Below are positions 7,580-14,552 of a stretch of 21,129 nt of DNA, in pieces (the first letter of the stretch is position 1; every line of letters starts with the position of its first letter). The notes beneath the pieces are model-generated. The model saw nothing but the letters and a program-made list of their open reading frames with translations, was not told the origin of the DNA and ran no database searches. The position numbers were made by a program, and so were the translations under genes. Source of the DNA: Croceibacterium_A sp035555595 (lineage in GTDB: Bacteria > Pseudomonadota > Alphaproteobacteria > Sphingomonadales > Sphingomonadaceae); assembly GCA_035555595.1 (NCBI GenBank), contig DATMGK010000034.1, positions 1 through 21,129 of the forward strand, written 5' to 3'.

Positions 7580-8035
7580 TTACTGGCCCTGCCCACCCAT
7601 GCCAGCCGCGCCGACCTGGCCGATATTGCCGAACAGGTCTTCCAGGAACGTGCGTTCGCGTCCCAGAGTCGGCGTCTTGGCGCTTTCCGGGCTTATCTGC
7701 ACCACGTTCTGCATACCCGTCCGTTCGGCGCTGCTGACATTGCCAGCCGCGTCGAAACGAATGGCCAGAACCGAATGATCGGTGATGCGCGGGGTCGTGA
7801 AAGGCTTCTGCCCGGTGGTGCTGCCGATGTAATACCACACCGGCTCGCCAAACTGGCTTTTCACCGTGGGCTGGCCCAGCGCGCGTTCCACCGACTGGCG
7901 GTTATCCACGCCCGGCTGCACCGACTGCACCAGGAATTCATCGTTCAGGTATCCGCGATGGCCCACGATGGGCGTGCAGCCCGCCGCCAGCGTGGCCGTA
8001 ACCAGCACCGCCGCGATCGTCTTCTTACCCGCCAT
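7580..8035 (-). CDS. bamE: BamE/SmpA-family outer-membrane assembly lipoprotein
   Basis: The 151-residue lipoprotein has a short signal peptide and the lipobox LAAGC, with lipidated Cys20. The SmpA/OmlA fold follows, with its typical YLNDEFLVQSVQPGVDNRQSV and LGQPTVKSQFGEPVWYYIG segments. BamE is the small partner of the BamA complex that inserts beta-barrel proteins into the outer membrane. The C-terminal part past residue about 115 is longer than in E. coli and ends in a Gly-rich stretch. The GGAGAAG ribosome site is well placed before the ATG at 8035. It is the first gene of a bamE-hslV-hslU run and is divergent from the bc1 chaperone gene, with 124 bases between them. Confidence 0.88.
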   Translation of the reverse strand: MAGKKTIAAVLVTATLAAGCTPIVGHRGYLNDEFLVQSVQPGVDNRQSVERALGQPTVKSQFGEPVWYYIGSTTGQKPFTTPRITDHSVLAIRFDAAGNVSSAERTGMQNVVQISPESAKTPTLGRERTFLEDLFGNIGQVGAAGMGGQGQ

Positions 8036-8159
8036 CGCTCGACTTCTCCGCCTTCGCGCCTATAACTCGCGGCGCGAGCCTTAGGGGCTGGCGCTGTGCC
8101 GCGCAATGGCGGTGGGGTTCCCGCTTTGAATGGCCGCTGAATAACAGCACGGGTCACCA

Positions 8160-8687
8160 ATGAACTTGATACAGCGTTTTTTCACGGGGAGGTCGAGCGC
8201 AGTCGATCCTCGTGATGCCATGCGCCCTCTGTGGCACAAGGTTGTCGAAGTTGCGCGTAATCCCGCCTTCTATCGTGATGATGGCGTAGCCGATACGGTC
8301 GCCGGCCGGTTTGACATGATCACCATGGTCCTTTCCGTGGTCCTCCTGCGGATGGAGCGGGACAGGGTTCTGGCGCAGGAAAGCGCCCTGCTCACCGAAC
8401 TGTTCGTAGAAGATATGGACGGCCAGCTTCGCGAAAGCGGCATTGGCGACATGGTAGTCGGCAAGCACGTCGGCCGCCTGATGTCGGTGCTGGGCGGGCG
8501 GCTGGGCGCGCTGCGCGGGGTATTGCCGGCAGGCGATCAGGCCGCGTTGCAGGAAGCGCTGGCTCGCAACATGACCATGGCCGAAGGGCGCGACACCGCG
8601 TCCCTTGCCAGCAGCGTGCGCCAGATGGCAGACAAGATCGCCGCACTGGACAGCAAGGCCCTGCTTGCCGGAGAACTCCCGCTGTGA
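8160..8687 (+). CDS. Ubiquinol-cytochrome c chaperone family protein (CBP3/UQCC1-like)
   Basis: The 175-residue, mostly helical protein has no signal peptide. The segments RNPAFYRDDGVADTVAGRFDMITM and LLRMERD, and the later FVEDMDGQLRESGIGDMVVGKHV, match the ubiquinol-cytochrome c chaperone family, the bacterial relatives of mitochondrial CBP3. In mitochondria these help make and assemble cytochrome b of complex III. The role here is by homology. The stop codon overlaps the GTG start of the next gene in GTGA, so translation of the two is very likely coupled. No strong ribosome site is visible before the ATG at 8160. Confidence 0.87.
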   Translation: MNLIQRFFTGRSSAVDPRDAMRPLWHKVVEVARNPAFYRDDGVADTVAGRFDMITMVLSVVLLRMERDRVLAQESALLTELFVEDMDGQLRESGIGDMVVGKHVGRLMSVLGGRLGALRGVLPAGDQAALQEALARNMTMAEGRDTASLASSVRQMADKIAALDSKALLAGELPL

Positions 8688-9190
8688 GCCAGCCCGAATT
8701 CTCCCGTCCGATCGACCGCCGGCACCTGACCGCGCGTCCGGTCAGGCTGGAAGCGACGGCGGAAGAACGGGTGGCACTGGCAAGACGCTTCGGCCTCGTC
8801 GCCGTCAACCGGCTGGAGGCTGAGGTGGAACTCATTGCCGACGGTGAAACGGTGAATGCGAGCGGTCGCCTGAACGCTGACATCGTGCAAAGCTGCGCCA
8901 TATCGGGCGATGACCTGCCCGCCACGATCGCAGAGTCGCTGACGCTACGCTTCGTGCCCGCACAGACGGTCGAGGAAGAAGAGATCGAGCTGGAAGAAAG
9001 CCAGCTCGACGAGATTCCCTATACCGGCACCGTGTTCGATCTGGGAGAAGCCGTGGCGCAAAGCCTGTCGCTGGCGATAGATCCCTACGCGGTCGGCCCG
9101 GATGCGGAGCAGGCACGCAAGGACGCTGGACTCAACGAACCATCCGCCAGCGGGCCGTTTGCAGCACTGGCGGCGCTGAAGAAAAAATAG
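8684..9190 (+). CDS. yceD: YceD/DUF177 family protein
   Basis: The 168-residue acidic protein starts with GTG inside the stop of the gene before. The central CAISGDDLPATIAESLTLRFVP segment and the downstream acidic stretch VEEEEIELEESQLDEI followed by DLGEAVAQSLSLAIDPY are the signature of DUF177/YceD, linked to 23S rRNA accumulation in other bacteria and plastids. The end is Lys-rich (ALKKK). In many bacteria yceD stands directly before rpmF (ribosomal protein L32) and plsX. Here the next gene is ssb on the other strand, and no rpmF follows. Confidence 0.88.
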   Translation: MSQPEFSRPIDRRHLTARPVRLEATAEERVALARRFGLVAVNRLEAEVELIADGETVNASGRLNADIVQSCAISGDDLPATIAESLTLRFVPAQTVEEEEIELEESQLDEIPYTGTVFDLGEAVAQSLSLAIDPYAVGPDAEQARKDAGLNEPSASGPFAALAALKKK

Positions 9191-9261
9191 CGTTTGGGTG
9201 CGACAGCCGTTCCGGCGCTTTCAGCACATCCCGCTGAAATATAAAATTGAATCCCGAATCG

Positions 9262-9286
9262 GCAGGGTGACGCCCTGTCACCCTGC
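9262..9286. terminator. Perfect hairpin between convergent yceD and ssb
   Basis: GCAGGGTGAC (9262-9271) and GTCACCCTGC (9277-9286) are exact complements around a 5-base loop. The hairpin lies 20 bases from the end of ssb and about 70 from the end of yceD. Neither side has a T-run, so it is not a classic intrinsic terminator, but its place between two converging genes suggests a shared transcript end or 3'-end stabiliser. Confidence 0.55.
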
Positions 9287-9305
9287 ATCCAACGGGTCGG
9301 CCCGC

Positions 9306-9839
9306 TCAGAACGGGATGTCGTCGTCCAGATCGTCGGAGAAGCCGCCGCCGCTGGAGGAACCACCGCCTGACGATCCGCCCCCCTGATTCCAGCTAGACC
9401 CGCCACCGCCGGAAGAACCGCCACCGCTCTGGCCGCCGCCCCAGTCGTTGCCTCCACCGCCGCGCTGGCCACCGCCACCGCCGCCGGGGGCGCCATCCAG
9501 CATGGTCAGCACGCCGCCAATGCCGCCCACCGAAACTTCGGTGGTGTAACGGTCATTGCCGTTCTGATCCTGCCACTTGCGGGTGCGGAGCTGGCCTTCG
9601 ATGTAAACCTTGCTGCCCTTGCGCAGAAAGCGTTCGGCCACGCCGACCAGCCCATCGGACTGGAGCACGACACTATGCCATTCGGTGCGCTCCTTGCGCT
9701 CCCCGGTCTGGCGATCCTTCCAGCTTTCCGACGTGGCGATTCGCAGGTTGGCGATACGGCCGCCGTTCTGGAAGCTCTTCACCTCAGGGTCCTGACCCAG
9801 ATTACCGATCAGGATTACCTTGTTGACGCTGCCTGCCAT
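9306..9839 (-). CDS. ssb: Single-stranded DNA-binding protein SSB
   Basis: The 177-residue protein has an OB-fold over residues 1 to about 112, containing NKVILIGNLGQDPEV, TEWHSVVLQ and KGSKVYIEGQL. A linker of about 50 residues made almost only of Gly, Ser and Asn, with a few Trp, follows. The acidic tip DLDDDIPF is the docking peptide for replication and repair partners. SSB tetramers coat single-stranded DNA during replication, recombination and repair. An AGAGGAA ribosome site lies shortly before the ATG. It stands downstream of feoAB on the same strand, separated by 124 bases that hold a feoB-tail remnant. A promoter of its own is likely but was not identified. Confidence 0.97.
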   Translation of the reverse strand: MAGSVNKVILIGNLGQDPEVKSFQNGGRIANLRIATSESWKDRQTGERKERTEWHSVVLQSDGLVGVAERFLRKGSKVYIEGQLRTRKWQDQNGNDRYTTEVSVGGIGGVLTMLDGAPGGGGGGQRGGGGNDWGGGQSGGGSSGGGGSSWNQGGGSSGGGSSSGGGFSDDLDDDIPF

Positions 9840-9857
9840 GAATTTCCTCTCGCGGGG

Positions 9858-9914
9858 TCAGAGGCCCGCGGCAATGGCGAGCCAGTAAGTGAGTCCGGCG
9901 AAGATGTAGGCCCC
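9858..9914 (-). pseudogene. Remnant of a second feoB 3' end
   Basis: Read on the minus strand, this encodes GAYIFAGLTYWLAIAAGL followed by TGA. The intact feoB next door ends LAYIFAGLTYWIAVAAGL plus stop. Over 9858-9911 against 9964-10017, 39 of 54 bases match, and 12 of the 15 differences fall on third codon positions. Further upstream in the same frame the similarity ends at about 9914, with only about 50 unrelated bases before the feoB stop. It is therefore a short piece of a related but diverged feoB, not a fresh duplication. An independent 21-codon peptide gene (ATG at 9921-9923) is possible but has no proper ribosome site. Confidence 0.8.
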
Positions 9915-9940
9915 TGCTGGCATACCCTGCAACTGGCGAA

Positions 9941-9954
9941 GGGCACTTTTGCCC
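9941..9954. other. Small hairpin downstream of feoB
   Basis: GGGCA (9941-9945) and TGCCC (9950-9954) form a 5-base stem with a 4-base loop, 10 bases past the feoB stop on the minus strand. No T-run follows. It may be a weak 3'-end element and also marks the junction between feoB and the remnant. Confidence 0.3.
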
Positions 9955-9963
9955 GAAGCGAAG

Positions 9964-11817
9964 TTACAGCCCGGCAGCCACGGCTATCCAGTACGTCAGG
10001 CCCGCAAAGATGTAAGCCAACCCAAACAGGTAAACCAACATGAACACGGGCCATTTCCACCCGTTCGTTTCGCGCCGCGCCACCGCGATGGTCGAAAGGC
10101 ACTGCGGCGCGAACACAAACCATGCGAGGAAGGCGAGCGCGGTGGGCAGCGACCAGGCGTTTTGCAACTTGGGAATCAGCCCTTCGGCAGCGGCATCGTC
10201 ATCCTCCGCATCGACCGCGTAAGTGGTGGCGAGCGCAGACACGGCCACTTCACGCGCGGCCATGGCCGGGATCAGCGACAGGGCCATTTCGTGATTGAAG
10301 CCGATCGGCCGCACCACCACTTCCAGCCCGCTGGCGATCCGCCCGGCCACGCTGACATCCAGCTGGCTTTCCCCCGGCCCGGCCTTGGGGAAGCTCAGCA
10401 GCAGCCACAGCACCACGGTAACAGTGAAGATGATCGTGCCCGCGCGGCGCAGAAACACCCACGCGCGCTGCCACAGGCCCAGCAGCAGATCGCGCAGCGT
10501 CGGCCACTGGTATTTCGGCAGTTCCATGATGAAGCCTGACGCCGCGCCCCGCGTCGCGGTGCGGCGCAGGATCAGCGCGGCGCACAGCGCGCCAAGAATG
10601 CCCGCCACATAGAGCAGGAACAGCACCAGCCCCTGCAAACCGATGCCCGGGCCGACCGTGCGCGCCGGGATGAAGGCGCCGATGATCACGGCATAGACCG
10701 GCAGGCGGGCCGAACACGTCATCAACGGGGCGATCAGGATCGTGGTCAGCCTGTCCTTGGGATCGGCGATTGCGCGCGTCGCCATGATGCCCGGAATGGC
10801 GCAGGCGAAGCTGGAGAGCAGCGGGATGAAGCTGCGCCCGGAAAGGCCCACATGGGCCATCAGCCGATCCATGATGAAGGCCGCGCGGGCCATGTAACCG
10901 GACTGTTCCATGACCAGGATGAACGCGAACAGCGTCACTATCTGGGGCAGGAACACTATTACCGAACCGACGCCGTTCAGTACCCCTTCGGTCAGCAGGT
11001 CACGCAGGAAGCTTTCGGGCAGATGCGTCGTCACCAGCGTGATCAGCGTGCTGATGCCATCTTCTATCATGCCCACGAACGGATCGGCCCAGGCGAACAC
11101 GGCCTGAAAGATCACGAACAGCAGGGCGAACAGGATTATCGGCCCCAACCACGGGTGCAGCAGCACTTTGTCCAGCCCCGCGTGCAGGCGATGCACGCCC
11201 GATTCGCTCAGCACAGCCGCTTTGGCGATGTGCCGCGCGGCCAGGCGTCGTTCGGGCAGCGTGATGTGCTGGTGCGGATGATCCTTCGGGTCCCATTCCG
11301 CGCCCCATTCAGCCGCGCCGATCGCTTTCGCCAGTTCATCGATGCCGCGTCGGCGCACGGCCACGGTGCTAACGACCGGCACACCCAGCGCCTGTTCCAG
11401 AGCCACGGCGTCGATGATCAGTCCGTCCCGCTCCGCCAGATCGACCATGTTGAGCGCCACCACCACGGGGCGGCCCAACTCGATGATCTCCTGCGCGAAA
11501 ACGAGATGCTGTTCCAGATTCGCGGCATCGAGCACGATGACCAGAACATCGGGCCTCGGTTCGCCGGGGAACTCGCCCAGCACCACCCGGCGGGTCACCT
11601 CCTCGTCCGGGCTGGCGGCATCCAGCGCGTAGCTGCCCGGCAGGTCGAACAGCTCAACCGGTTCGCCGGAAGGGAGCACCATGCGCCCCGCTTTCCGCTC
11701 CACTGTGACGCCGGGATAGTTAGCGATTTTCTGCCGTGCACCGGTCAATGCGTTGAACAGCGCGCTCTTGCCCGCATTGGGATTGCCGACCAGCGCGGCA
11801 CTGCGCAGCCCGCTCAT
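9964..11817 (-). CDS. feoB: Ferrous iron transporter FeoB
   Basis: The 617-residue inner-membrane Fe(II) importer has an N-terminal G domain with G1 GNPNAGKS (residues 11-18), G3 DLPG (58-61) and G4 NMVD (123-126). A helical linker reaches to about residue 210. Two Gate-type membrane regions follow, including GVGSVIVFLPQIVTLFAFILVMEQSGYMARAAF and the conserved CAIPGIMATR and CSARLPVYAVII segments, which carry the Cys residues proposed for iron passage. The length is typical of the shorter alphaproteobacterial form; E. coli FeoB is longer. The start ATG overlaps the feoA stop (ATGA), so the two are translationally coupled. A Fur-like box lies upstream of feoA. Confidence 0.97.
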   Translation of the reverse strand: MSGLRSAALVGNPNAGKSALFNALTGARQKIANYPGVTVERKAGRMVLPSGEPVELFDLPGSYALDAASPDEEVTRRVVLGEFPGEPRPDVLVIVLDAANLEQHLVFAQEIIELGRPVVVALNMVDLAERDGLIIDAVALEQALGVPVVSTVAVRRRGIDELAKAIGAAEWGAEWDPKDHPHQHITLPERRLAARHIAKAAVLSESGVHRLHAGLDKVLLHPWLGPIILFALLFVIFQAVFAWADPFVGMIEDGISTLITLVTTHLPESFLRDLLTEGVLNGVGSVIVFLPQIVTLFAFILVMEQSGYMARAAFIMDRLMAHVGLSGRSFIPLLSSFACAIPGIMATRAIADPKDRLTTILIAPLMTCSARLPVYAVIIGAFIPARTVGPGIGLQGLVLFLLYVAGILGALCAALILRRTATRGAASGFIMELPKYQWPTLRDLLLGLWQRAWVFLRRAGTIIFTVTVVLWLLLSFPKAGPGESQLDVSVAGRIASGLEVVVRPIGFNHEMALSLIPAMAAREVAVSALATTYAVDAEDDDAAAEGLIPKLQNAWSLPTALAFLAWFVFAPQCLSTIAVARRETNGWKWPVFMLVYLFGLAYIFAGLTYWIAVAAGL

Positions 11818-12053
11818 AGTTCGCGCACCGTCATGGCCTGCGCGTGTGCCCGCCGCATCGCCACAGTCATGCGTCCGACCGTGATCGCCAGTGGATCATG
11901 CCCCGCAAATACGCCGCGATGAGAAACCGAAACCTGCGCACCGCAATCGATCCCCAGCGCCTGAAGACGCTTGGCCTCGTCCGGCTCGAGCGCGGCCCAG
12001 TCAACGGCGATGATTTCCGCGGGGCTACGAAGCGGCAGCGCATCGAGTGTCAT
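11814..12053 (-). CDS. feoA: FeoA, small SH3-like partner of FeoB
   Basis: About 79 residues from the ATG at 12053. The pattern LEPDEAKRLQALGIDCGAQVSVSHRG and the later PLAITVGRMTVAMRRAHAQAMTV is the FeoA SH3-like fold, which supports FeoB function in the cytoplasm. A longer reading from a TTG at 12080 is possible, but the preceding residues add nothing recognisable. Neither start has a clear ribosome site. The stop overlaps the feoB start by 4 bases. Confidence 0.92.
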   Translation of the reverse strand: MTLDALPLRSPAEIIAVDWAALEPDEAKRLQALGIDCGAQVSVSHRGVFAGHDPLAITVGRMTVAMRRAHAQAMTVREL

Positions 12054-12088
12054 GGTGGTCACGCGCGCGGTGTGCTGCAAGCGGGGTC

Positions 12089-12112
12089 TATTTGCAACCA
12101 GCTCGCATTAAA
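12089..12112 (-). promoter_or_regulatory. Putative Fur box upstream of feoAB
   Basis: The core TGCAA-N5-TCGCA (12093-12107) forms an imperfect inverted repeat with exactly the half-site spacing of alphaproteobacterial Fur operators (TGCAA/TGCGA-N5-TTGCA/TCGCA). It lies 36 bases before the feoA start. Fur binding here would switch feoAB off when iron is plentiful. The match is seen directly; the regulation is inferred. Confidence 0.5.
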
Positions 12113-12129
12113 CCCGCATCAAATGAGGC

Positions 12130-12141
12130 TTCGGCGCCGAA
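12130..12141. other. 12-base perfect palindrome between COQ9 gene and feoA
   Basis: TTCGGCGCCGAA is self-complementary. Right next to it, GCCCG (12146-12150) pairs with CGGGC (12156-12160) across the COQ9 stop codon. The two together could end the COQ9 transcript or hold a regulator; no T-run follows. Confidence 0.35.
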
Positions 12142-12151
12142 TCCGGCCCGA

Positions 12152-12805
12152 TTACCGGGCGGGATAACGCAATCGGCCCAGGAACCGCGCGACATCGAAT
12201 CCCATGTTACGGTCCAGTAGCCGCGCTTTCGCTTTCTCGAACTTCATCACGCCTTCGATGCGGCGATCGACGAAAGCCTGCGTCGCCGCCTTGCCCTCGC
12301 TCCCGTCATCAAGAAACACCGTGAGCGAGGCCGTGTGGATGCCAGCCAGCAGCGTGCGTTTGGTATAGTGGTTGTAATCGGTCGCCGTATCGCCCGCCAG
12401 GCGCCACATCGTGTCGGCACTGCGCCATCCGATCTTCAGCGAGCGGGCGATGTTCTGCGGCATGGCCTGTATGGCCAGCGCACGCCGCAATGCCTCTTCC
12501 TGCCCGGCAAAGCGATCCAGGCTGAACAACAGCAATGCGCGGATGCGTTCGCGCACCTTCATCGCGCGCAGCCGGCCATCGGCAAACGCCAGCCGCATCG
12601 CCTCGTTATTCGCTTCGGCCCAGGCGGAAATCATGTCCATCGCCCCGCCGGGGAAAGCCAGCCGGGCGACAGCCGGATCAACGTGTTCCGCCATGGCCGC
12701 CTGCGTCAACGCTTCCGCGCCCCAGCCATCAAACGCCGCCGCGCGGGCAATTGCCGGCGCAAGCGCCAGCCGCAATTCGTCGAGCGTGCGGTCGTCAGCC
12801 TGCAT
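12152..12805 (-). CDS. COQ9-family ubiquinone biosynthesis protein
   Basis: The 217-residue protein has a TetR-like helical body. Family hallmarks include FDGWGAEALTQAA near the N terminus, the run VRERIRALLLFSLDRF, and KIGWRSADTMWRLAGDTATDYNHYTKRTLLAGIHTASLTVFLDD in the middle, followed by a final helical stretch. In mitochondria COQ9 binds lipid and helps the di-iron hydroxylase COQ7 in ubiquinone synthesis; alphaproteobacterial members are taken to act similarly. The ATG overlaps the stop of the ankyrin gene by one base (TGATG), giving translational coupling. It was first considered as a TetR regulator, but the conserved central block decides for COQ9. Confidence 0.9.
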   Translation of the reverse strand: MQADDRTLDELRLALAPAIARAAAFDGWGAEALTQAAMAEHVDPAVARLAFPGGAMDMISAWAEANNEAMRLAFADGRLRAMKVRERIRALLLFSLDRFAGQEEALRRALAIQAMPQNIARSLKIGWRSADTMWRLAGDTATDYNHYTKRTLLAGIHTASLTVFLDDGSEGKAATQAFVDRRIEGVMKFEKAKARLLDRNMGFDVARFLGRLRYPAR

Positions 12806-13428
12806 CAGAAACTCGGCCCGTAAATGTCACCCGCCGTGCTGCGGCCGCCGGATTCGCCGGCATTCTTCTCGATCTCGGCGAGAGTAAGGCTGTCGCGGCC
12901 ATCCAGCCGGGCATAATCCCGCGCCGAACGCCCTGAATTGTCCGTCCGGTCGGGGTCGGCGCCTGCCCGCAGCATCACCCGCATCATCTGCGTATCCCGG
13001 CGATGCACGGCGGAGATCAACGGCGTTTCCCCCGCGGAATTCGGCACATCGACCTGCGCGCCATGGCCGATCAAAGCCTGCACGCCTTCCATCCAGCCAA
13101 GCTGGCTGGCCAGCATGATCGGCGTCACGCCGCGATTGTCGGCAATGTTGGTGTTTGCCCCGGCCTGGGCGAGGTAGTTGACCCAGGTCGCGTCACGGCG
13201 AGCCACCGCGATATGCAGCCCGGTGCGTCCGCTGGTAAGATCCCGCGAGTTGATGACGGTGTGATTCTTCGCCACCAGCTGATCGAAATCGCTGCGGTCC
13301 TTCTTTTCGACTGCCTGCAACAGCTTGTAGCCGTCAGAATAGTTCTGCGCCGTGGCCGGAACCGCGAACGACAGCGCGATGGCTGCCCCTGCAATGGCCG
13401 CCAGCTTGCGCAATGCACCCGGGATCAC
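12805..13428 (-). CDS. Secreted ankyrin-repeat protein
   Basis: The 207-residue protein starts at a GTG at 13428, chosen because a perfect GAGGAGG ribosome site stands 7 bases upstream and a signal peptide then starts at once (ending VPATAQ near residue 28). Roughly four ankyrin repeats follow, with the usual G-TPL/GLH-A motifs: GRTGLHIAVARRD, GVTPIMLASQLGW, GETPLISAVHRRD and GRSARDYARLDGRD. Ankyrin repeats are protein-binding scaffolds; a periplasmic partner is unknown. The frame stays open far upstream of 13428, but that is antisense to the SCO gene. The gene is coupled to the COQ9 gene downstream and divergent from SCO. Confidence 0.88.
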   Translation of the reverse strand: MIPGALRKLAAIAGAAIALSFAVPATAQNYSDGYKLLQAVEKKDRSDFDQLVAKNHTVINSRDLTSGRTGLHIAVARRDATWVNYLAQAGANTNIADNRGVTPIMLASQLGWMEGVQALIGHGAQVDVPNSAGETPLISAVHRRDTQMMRVMLRAGADPDRTDNSGRSARDYARLDGRDSLTLAEIEKNAGESGGRSTAGDIYGPSF

Positions 13429-13506
13429 GCCAATCCTCCTCGAAAAAACATGCGAACAGCCCGCCGGACGGGGACTCCGCCCTTGCTGCCTGAGCGTTAG
13501 CAGAGC

Positions 13507-14121
13507 ATGAACCGCCGTGCCATGTCCACCATACACAAGCACATCCTTGCAGCCGCCATTCCACTCGCTCTGCTCCTTTCGTCCTGCGGCGACAGCAGCC
13601 CGGCGGCGGAACCGCCCCTCGCCGGGGCGGCGATCGGCGGGCCGTTCGAGCTGGTGGGCAAGGATGGCCAGACGGTGCGGTGGGACGACTTCGACGGCAA
13701 GTATCGCATCGTCTATTTCGGCTACGCCTATTGCCCCGACGTCTGCCCGCTGGATGTCCAGCACATGATGCAGGGCTTTGCGAAGTTCGCGGAGGCTGAA
13801 CCGAAGCTCGCCGCGCAGGTCCAGCCGATTTTCATAACCATCGATCCTGCGCGCGATACGCCGGCAAAGGTGGGTGAATTCTCCGCTGCCTTCTCCGACA
13901 AGCTGATCGGCCTCACCGGCACCGCCGAACAGATCGACGCCGCCGCAAAGGCGTTCGGCGTCTATTACGCCAAGGGGCAGGATGCTGGTGGCGACCGCTA
14001 CCTGATGGATCACAGCCGTTCGACCTATCTGATGGGCCGTGACGGAGAACCGATCGCCCTGCTTCCGGTTGACGAAGGGGCGGACAAGGTCGCAGCGGAA
14101 CTTGAAAGATGGGTCAGCTGA
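13507..14121 (+). CDS. SCO1/SenC-family copper chaperone lipoprotein
   Basis: The 204-residue protein has a signal peptide with lipobox LSSC (Cys27), so it is probably anchored in the membrane facing the periplasm. A thioredoxin-like fold follows, with the copper-binding pair CPDVC (Cys76, Cys80) and the conserved His169 in MDHS. PIFITIDPARDTP is also typical. SCO proteins deliver copper to the CuA site of cytochrome c oxidase or keep its cysteines reduced. An alternative ATG five codons further in is equally close to the signal peptide. It overlaps the next gene by 13 bases at the start of a tight plus-strand run. Confidence 0.94.
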   Translation: MNRRAMSTIHKHILAAAIPLALLLSSCGDSSPAAEPPLAGAAIGGPFELVGKDGQTVRWDDFDGKYRIVYFGYAYCPDVCPLDVQHMMQGFAKFAEAEPKLAAQVQPIFITIDPARDTPAKVGEFSAAFSDKLIGLTGTAEQIDAAAKAFGVYYAKGQDAGGDRYLMDHSRSTYLMGRDGEPIALLPVDEGADKVAAELERWVS

Positions 14122-14552
14122 GGGACCGCTTCTGGGAGCTGCCGATAGAGGCGCTCGACCGTGACGAATGGGAAGCGCTTTGCGACGGCTGCGGCCGCTG
14201 CTGCCTGCACAAGCTGGAAGATGCCGATACGGGTGAGGTGATCCAGACCAACGTCGCCTGCCGCCTGCTCGACCGGAATACCGCTCAGTGCAGCGATTAC
14301 CGCCACCGCAAGGCTTTCGTCCCCGATTGCCTGCGCCTGACGCCGCGGCTGGTGGCACAGATCAACTGGCTGCCGGAAAGCTGCGCTTATCGCCGCCGTT
14401 CCGAAAATCGGCCCCTGCCCGAATGGCATTATCTGCTGACCGGCAGCAGGGACGCGATGATCAACGCGGGCGCCTGCGTGGCCGGCCGTGTGGTGGGGGA
14501 AGACGACGCCGGGCCGCTGGAACACCACATCGTCGAATGGGATGCCGGATGA
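14109..14552 (+). CDS. YcgN-family cysteine-cluster protein
   Basis: The 147-residue cytoplasmic protein belongs to the UPF0260/YcgN family. It starts FWELPIEALDRDEWEALCDGCGRCC and contains the cluster CDGCGRCC (Cys25, 28, 31, 32) plus further conserved cysteines near 51, 61, 74 and 92. This layout suggests a zinc or iron-sulphur site, as in the wider CxxCxxCC family. The function is unknown. It overlaps the SCO gene by 13 bases at its start and the metallopeptidase gene by 4 bases (ATGA) at its end. Confidence 0.92.
   Translation: MGQLRDRFWELPIEALDRDEWEALCDGCGRCCLHKLEDADTGEVIQTNVACRLLDRNTAQCSDYRHRKAFVPDCLRLTPRLVAQINWLPESCAYRRRSENRPLPEWHYLLTGSRDAMINAGACVAGRVVGEDDAGPLEHHIVEWDAG

Noticed and set aside
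9306..9500. Simple G/C-rich repeats in the ssb 3' half as a repeat element
   Set aside because: They encode the Gly/Ser-rich linker normal for SSB and remain in frame up to the conserved DDDIPF end.
12152..12805. TetR-type regulator
   Set aside because: The fold is TetR-like in look, but the WRSADTMWRLAGDTATDYNHY block is characteristic of COQ9 and no DNA-binding helix-turn-helix is evident.
13429..14358. Upstream extension of the ankyrin frame by 310 codons
   Set aside because: It runs antisense through the SCO gene. The perfect ribosome site and signal peptide at 13428 define the real start.
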